A stretch of 35,489 bases of DNA. Origin: Glaciozyma antarctica PI12 (lineage: Eukaryota > Basidiomycota > Microbotryomycetes > Kriegeriales > Camptobasidiaceae). Shown here in pieces: positions 31,523 through 35,489 of the stretch; the stretch's first letter is position 1, and the number at the start of each line of letters is the position of its first letter. A model generated the notes under the pieces. That model ran no database searches. It was not told the DNA's origin and saw only the letters and a list, made by a program, of their open reading frames with translations. Location: assembly GCA_002917775.1 (NCBI GenBank), contig KZ627147.1:43825-79313 (forward strand), given 5' to 3'. Made by a program: the position numbers and the translations under genes.

Positions 31523-33303
31523 ATGCCGCCACAGGCCCGCCCCCTCCCTGATCGTGAGGCCTCCACCTCCACCGCCCCTCCTCCCGTCGCCTCCGGATCC
31601 CGACTCAAACGCCGTGCCGCTCCTCCTCCTCCTCTCGACCCCGCCCCCATTCCAATCCCACCTCGCCGCCTCTCCCGCAGTGCCCGCTCCGCCAAACCCT
31701 CCCATTCGCCTCCTCTCTCCCCGGACGCGCATCGACTGCTGATCATGGGACCTCCGCGAAGAGGATCGACGGGGGACGGGGGAGGCGACGATAGTGGAGA
31801 AGGGGTTGTCGGCGATTGGGCTACAGTTGCGTAGGTCTTCGCTCGCTGCGATGGGAGTGCTGGTGAGCACTAGTTCGGTGATTACGACGTCGAAGGAGTC
31901 GCCGCTGGTATGGGGGGAGAACCCCTTTGCTAAGGACTACTTTGCTGCGTCCACCGAGGTGCGCGCTTTATCCCTCCCCATTTTCGAGCAACAGCTGACT
32001 CGCTCGCAGAACGAAAACCTCGACGAATCCCCTCTCTCACCATCTTCGTTTATCCGCACTCCAGAAGTCTTCCCCACCACCCTCACCTTCCTCTCCGACT
32101 CCACCTCCCTCGCCAGCACCTCCCTCCCACGACGTCCCTCCGCCATCTCCCACCCTTCCTCCAGCTCCTTCCATCCTCCTATCCCACCACCTCATCCACC
32201 CTCCCCAAATCTCCCAGCTCTTCAAGCCGTTGTCCGTCGCGCGCGAGATTTCTTTGGTACCAAGATCGCCGTCCTCACGATTGTTCGAGAGGACGGACCG
32301 GCCGTGCTGGTGACGATGGGCGTTCCGGAAGAAATTGAGAAGGAGATGAGAGGGACGCATTACTGCTCGACGGCGGTGCTGAGCAACGGCGAGGAATTTG
32401 TGGTGCTGAATCCACACGAGGATTGGAGGTGCGTCGTTTTTCGCTTCTGAGGCGATGGTAGCTGAGCGTGTGTACAGATTCGAGAACAACGTCCTGGCGT
32501 CGGGCTTGGATGCGCGGTTCTACGCCGGTACGTTCTCCTCGTCAAGCCAGCAGCGACCTCGCTGACCCCTTCGCAGGCGCTCCACTCTTCTCCCAAACCT
32601 CTTTCGACGTTTATGGCAACCCCAAAGCGATCGGAACCCTCTGCATCGTCGACGATAAACCCCACGCGTCCTTCTCTTACACCAAGCGAGCTCAGCTGTG
32701 CGTCCTTCCCCTCTCTCGCTGCCGACCCGACTGACGGGATTGATTGACAGTCGCGACATGGCCGCCCAAGCTTCTGCAGATATTTACTTCGCCTCCCACG
32801 CATCCAAACCCGCTCTCAGTCTCCCCACCCCTCCCCTCTCCCCAATCACCCACGGCCCCTCCTCCTTCCCACCTCCTCCCTCCTCCTTCCCTCCTCCTCC
32901 TCCTCGATCCCTCCGTACCTCATCCCTCGACCCTCTCTCCCCCTCCCTCCAAAAAATCTTCGACGTCGTCACCCGCGGCCTCGCACACCGCCTCTCCCTC
33001 GACCTCGTCTACCTCGTCTCCCTCCGTCCTTCGCTGGCCCTCCTTTCGAGATATTCAACTGATGAGGCGCCGGAGGGGTTCAACACGGCGTTGCATGAAG
33101 AGGTGATGAGTGCTATTGGTGGCGGAGTGAGGTATTTGAATCCGTGTGCGGGGGAAGGGGAGTATGCGAGTGGGTTGTTGGTGCCGGTTGGAGAGTTGGT
33201 GTTGGGCGGTTTCACGAAGAGTGAGGGGAGGGAGTTGGGGGAAAAGGAGTTGAGTTTGTTTGAGAGGGTTACGGAGGGGTTGAGAAGGTACATTGTTGTT
33301 TAA
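31523..33303 (+). CDS. GAF-domain protein, copy B (paralogue of copy A)
   Basis: A cytosolic GAF-domain protein of unknown ligand. The ATG at 31523 opens a Pro/Ser/Arg-rich leader (RPLPDREASTST, KRRAAPPPPLDP). An intron that I place at 31680-31761 restores the frame into EATIVEKGLSAIGLQLRRSS and AAMGVLVSTSS; a start at 31851 (MGVLVSTSS) is the alternative. The GAF domain runs VVRRARDFFGTKIAVLTIVR, CSTAVLSNGEEFVVLNPHED, then over introns ENNVLASGLDARFYAGAPLF and AIGTLCIVDDKPHASFSYTK, and RDMAAQASADIYFA. After a Pro-rich linker, a second region (IFDVVTRGLAHRLSLDLVYL, YASGLLVPVGELVLGGFTKS) ends GLRRYIVV, TAA at 33301-33303. The order and wording follow copy A closely (FVVLNPHEDWR against LVVLDTEKDWR; FYAGAPLF against FYVGVPIY). 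No output domain is visible, so it may act by dimerising with a partner. The first-exon model is uncertain. Confidence 0.77.
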
Positions 33304-33404
33304 TCGTATGTGAGCTAGCGAGGCGACCGAGCGAGGCTGGAGCAGAGGTGGAGAGCAGCGCTTCGAGCAGAGGAGCGTCCAACAACCGCTCATTGCACAT
33401 ACTC

Positions 33405-34017
33405 CTAAGGTCCCTTGACAGCGCTCTTCCCCTCCTCCACCATCATCCCCACTCCCGTCGCAGTCCCCTCACGCCAATTCCGCACCACATGCATCACCAC
33501 ACCCCCCGCGACACCGAACGCCGCTCCCCCTCCGACGACCCACGGCACCGGTGCGCGCTTCAGCAGCACCGTAGTCGTCACCAACTGCACTCCATCAGCT
33601 CCTCTCCTCTCAAGAAAGGACGCGAACTCACACTCCCCAACACTCCTCCAATAACACTCCAGTCGTCCACCCTCCGCTGGCCGACATTATACCTCATTCT
33701 CTCAGCCCTATCCCTCGCGCCCTCAAAATCCATCCCATACATCCTCCCCGCTCCCAGCGCAGCCCCCACCGAGCCCCCGAGGACGAACGTCGATAAGAAG
33801 GTGTTGCGAAGGAAAGGAGAAAGGCGGAAAGAGCGCTTGTACACGCTGTGGGCTAGGAGGAGGGGAGGGGTGAGGAGGGAGAACATCTGGACGCCTAGTG
33901 TGGTGGGGAGTTAGCTCGGGAGATGGGGGAGGAGGAGGAGGTACCTTTGTAGGTCGAGTGGAGGAGGATGGCGCGCTGGTCGATTGGGTTCGGAGCTAGG
34001 GGTGCTGGGGCGGACAT
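33405..34017 (-). CDS. Small multi-pass membrane protein, conserved-looking, function unknown
   Basis: Three exons give about 171 residues. Exon 1 from the ATG at 34017 reads MSAPAPLAPNPIDQRAILLH and STYKG, spliced into VQMFSLLTPPLLLAHSVYKR. A second hydrophobic segment with small residues follows (LSTFVLGGSVGAALGAGRMYG), then a charged stretch (DFEGARDRAERMRYNVGQRR) and VDDWSVIGGVLGS. The last exon starts LVTTTVLLKRAPVPWVVGGG and continues AAFGVAGGVVMHVVRNW, ending GKSAVKGP, TAG complement at 33405-33407. The Gly-rich helices and basic loops resemble mitochondrial inner-membrane proteins of the Tim17/22 style in composition only; I cannot assign a family. It is convergent with GAF copy B, 101 nt away. 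Confidence 0.7.
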
Positions 34018-35331
34018 GGCTGCTTGAGTTGGCGCGAGTCGGCGTTGTGGGAGGAGAGCAACCCAGGCGAAGTCGAAGCGGAACTGACGCCTCACCGCTT
34101 CGTCTCCTGCCACTCGCTCTCGACTTCAGCTTGCGCCCTGGCCAGTACGCAGGGAGGACTAGATACTGCTCACCGTGGAGGGAACGCGGGGCGAGCTGGG
34201 TGCGCGGTGAGTGGTTCGGTCGGTCGGTCGTGTGGGGTGGGCGAATGGGAGGGGAGGAAGGACTGCTGGCCGCGTGGGCTCGCTGCAGCAAAGGCGGAGC
34301 TTGGCTGGTCAGGCGCTGCTCCGTGTACGACTGGACGGCCGGATGGAGCTCTCAGGCTGAGGACTCGGCTCGCGGACTGGAGCAGCACACTTGCACCCTT
34401 GCGAATGGTCTTTGCTCTTGTTGAGTAAGGAAGGTTGCTAGGACGAGGGCGAGGATCCTCCAGACCGCGTCCGTCCTGTGGCTGCTTTATGAGGACGGTG
34501 GGGGTTCGGATGGTGGCTTCTCGGCCGTGCGAGCTGGCCTTCCTCACTTCCACAGTGGGAGACGCCGCTTGCTGCGAGGTAAGGGATCCCATTCGGAACG
34601 ACGTGTTGTTGTGAGGCGAGTGCACAGTTGGTTTGGGCCTCTAAGGCGGAGGAAGCAACCCTCGCGCGGGCTGCCCTCCTTTCCTCCAGGCTGGGAAGGG
34701 AGCGCATCTGCTTGTTCTGAGTTCGTTTCGCCGGAAACTAAGCTGTCGTATCTAGGTACCTCCCGGCGGCCTCTACAGCCGAACTTGCGGAGGGTGGAGA
34801 ACAAGTCCCTGCTAGCGAGCCGTTCTTCCTCTCCGCCGAGAGGGAGGTATCGCTTGCTGAAGCGGCGGACTTCAAACTCCACTCTCATTCATATTGGGTC
34901 AGCGTCTACCCCGGTGTTCTACACATCCCCCGCGTTGACGATTCGGAACGCCGACTCGATGGCAAGGCGTGGCGGTACTTGCCAGGCTTCAGCGAAGGCT
35001 TTTCCCGACTGCAAGGAACCGGCTCTGCTGTACTCACTGGTCAGAACAGGCGTGCCGCTCCTCGTCGAAAGGCTTTCGAGCTCGTTCACCGAGATGCGAA
35101 GCGAAAGACGGCCGAGTTTGCTCGGCCGAATCTGGGCAGGCGCTTCCCTTTCTCTGCGCAGGTCCCTGCTCGTCCTTCTCCAACGCCCCAGCTCCGACTC
35201 TCTCCCAGTAAACCCTGCATCCCGCTTCTACCCCAGCTTCACCCAAGACTCCAACAGCACCCGTGCGTCTCCTCTCTGCGATCTCGCCCGCTGATCCCTA
35301 ACCTCTCCCTTCTCTCAGCGCACTTGCCACC
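34018..35331. other. 1.3-kb region without an assigned gene; holds an unrecognised coding-like frame
   Basis: Between a minus-strand gene start and a plus-strand gene start. From about 34756 (just after a TCTAG acceptor-like site) to about 35160 (a CAG|GTCCCT donor-like site) the plus strand has one open frame with balanced, protein-like composition, for example TAELAEGGEQVPASEPFFLS, ADFKLHSHSYWVSVYPGVLH and LDGKAWRYLPGFSEGFSRL. An earlier stretch in the same phase, 34583-34735, reads QLVWASKAEEATLARAALLS and ends in TGA. I recognise no family and cannot build a complete gene with a start and stop. It may be internal exons of an unknown gene, a decayed gene, or chance. A longer 255-codon frame (34527-35294) in another phase has poorer composition. 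Confidence 0.4.
34756..35161 (+). CDS. Possible internal exon of an unrecognised protein
   Basis: This is the coding-like frame mentioned in the intergenic entry. It is open for about 135 codons, has no repeats, uses acidic, aromatic and aliphatic residues in ordinary proportions (YWVSVYPGVLHIPRVDD, GTGSAVLTGQNRRAAPRRKA, FELVHRDAKRKTAEFARPN), and is bounded by plausible AG and GT sites. No domain is recognised. No upstream exon with an ATG could be joined without meeting a stop. Confidence is low, and the minus strand is also open over the first part. Confidence 0.25.
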
Positions 35332-35489
35332 ATGACTCCCACTCGTCGAACCCCCCGTTACGACTCCGTACGTCGCCCCACACTCCTGCCAAGAGCCACC
35401 ATTAACCTCCATCTCAACAGCCACCGAAACCAACCCCACGTGCGCACGCCCCCTCCCTCCCCGCCTCCCTCCGATCTCACTGACTCCTT
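35332..35489 (+). CDS. First exons of a gene that runs off the right edge (partial)
   Basis: An ATG in a good context (ttgccaccATG) starts MTPTRRTPRYDS. A GTACGT donor follows, then an AACAG acceptor near 35420 and a very short second exon (PPKPTP), ending at a GTGCGC donor. The rest lies outside the window. The basic, Pro/Thr-rich start tells nothing about function. Confidence 0.45.
   Translation, partial: MTPTRRTPRYDSVRRPTLLPRATINLHLNSHRNQPHVRTPPPSPPPSDLTDS

Noticed and set aside
31680-31770. Apparent frame break at the start of GAF copy B
   Set aside because: An 82-nt intron with a GCTGATC branch-like site (31680-31761) restores the frame, or translation may start at 31851.
1-35489. tRNA, rRNA, CRISPR arrays, LTRs or other mobile elements
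   Set aside because: No cloverleaf, rRNA core, spaced repeats, terminal repeats, reverse transcriptase or transposase motif was seen in any frame.

Overview
This is a fungal chromosomal window, most likely from a basidiomycete red yeast of the Rhodotorula/Sporobolomyces (Microbotryomycetes) type. The grounds are GC-rich DNA, genes broken by many short introns (mostly 50-100 nt, with donors such as GTGCGT, GTACGT and GTGAGT and a CTAAC/CTGAC-like branch point just before the acceptor), very short intergenic spaces on both strands, and proteins with basidiomycete-style BTB, TBCE and Rrp6 architectures. The genus is an inference. There is one assembly gap (N at 12679-12863, inside a GA repeat) and two undetermined bases at the left edge.

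Left part (about 0.7-11.3 kb). Five neighbouring genes look like an aromatic-compound catabolic cluster: an MFS exporter/permease (+), a flavin-dependent phenol/3-hydroxyphenylpropionate-type monooxygenase (+), a fumarylacetoacetate-hydrolase-family enzyme (-), the C-terminal domain of an extradiol (ring-cleaving) dioxygenase (+), and a C2H2 zinc-finger plus fungal-specific transcription factor (-). Hydroxylation, meta ring cleavage, hydrolysis of the product, transport and control would make one pathway. The dioxygenase has lost its N-terminal half.

Middle part (11.3-24 kb). A ZIP9-like zinc transporter (-), a decayed BTB/POZ gene (+), a tiny histidine-rich protein with a 10-nt exon (+), a GAF-domain protein (-), tubulin-folding cofactor E (-), a second BTB gene (+), and adenylosuccinate synthetase ADE12 (+), whose start codon appears to be split by an intron.

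Right part (24-35.5 kb). The exosome nuclease RRP6 (+), an isolated inverted BTB first exon (-), a third BTB gene (+), the cytochrome oxidase assembly factor COX16 (-, with a 604-nt intron), a second GAF-domain protein paralogous to the first (+), a small membrane protein (-), a stretch with an unassigned coding-like frame, and the first exons of a gene that leaves the window (+).

The recurring theme is a dispersed BTB family (three genes plus one lone exon) whose first coding exon is always exactly 125 nt, scattered among conserved housekeeping genes. Frame breaks in TBCE (first exon) and RRP6 (last exon) are either draft-assembly indels or real lesions.
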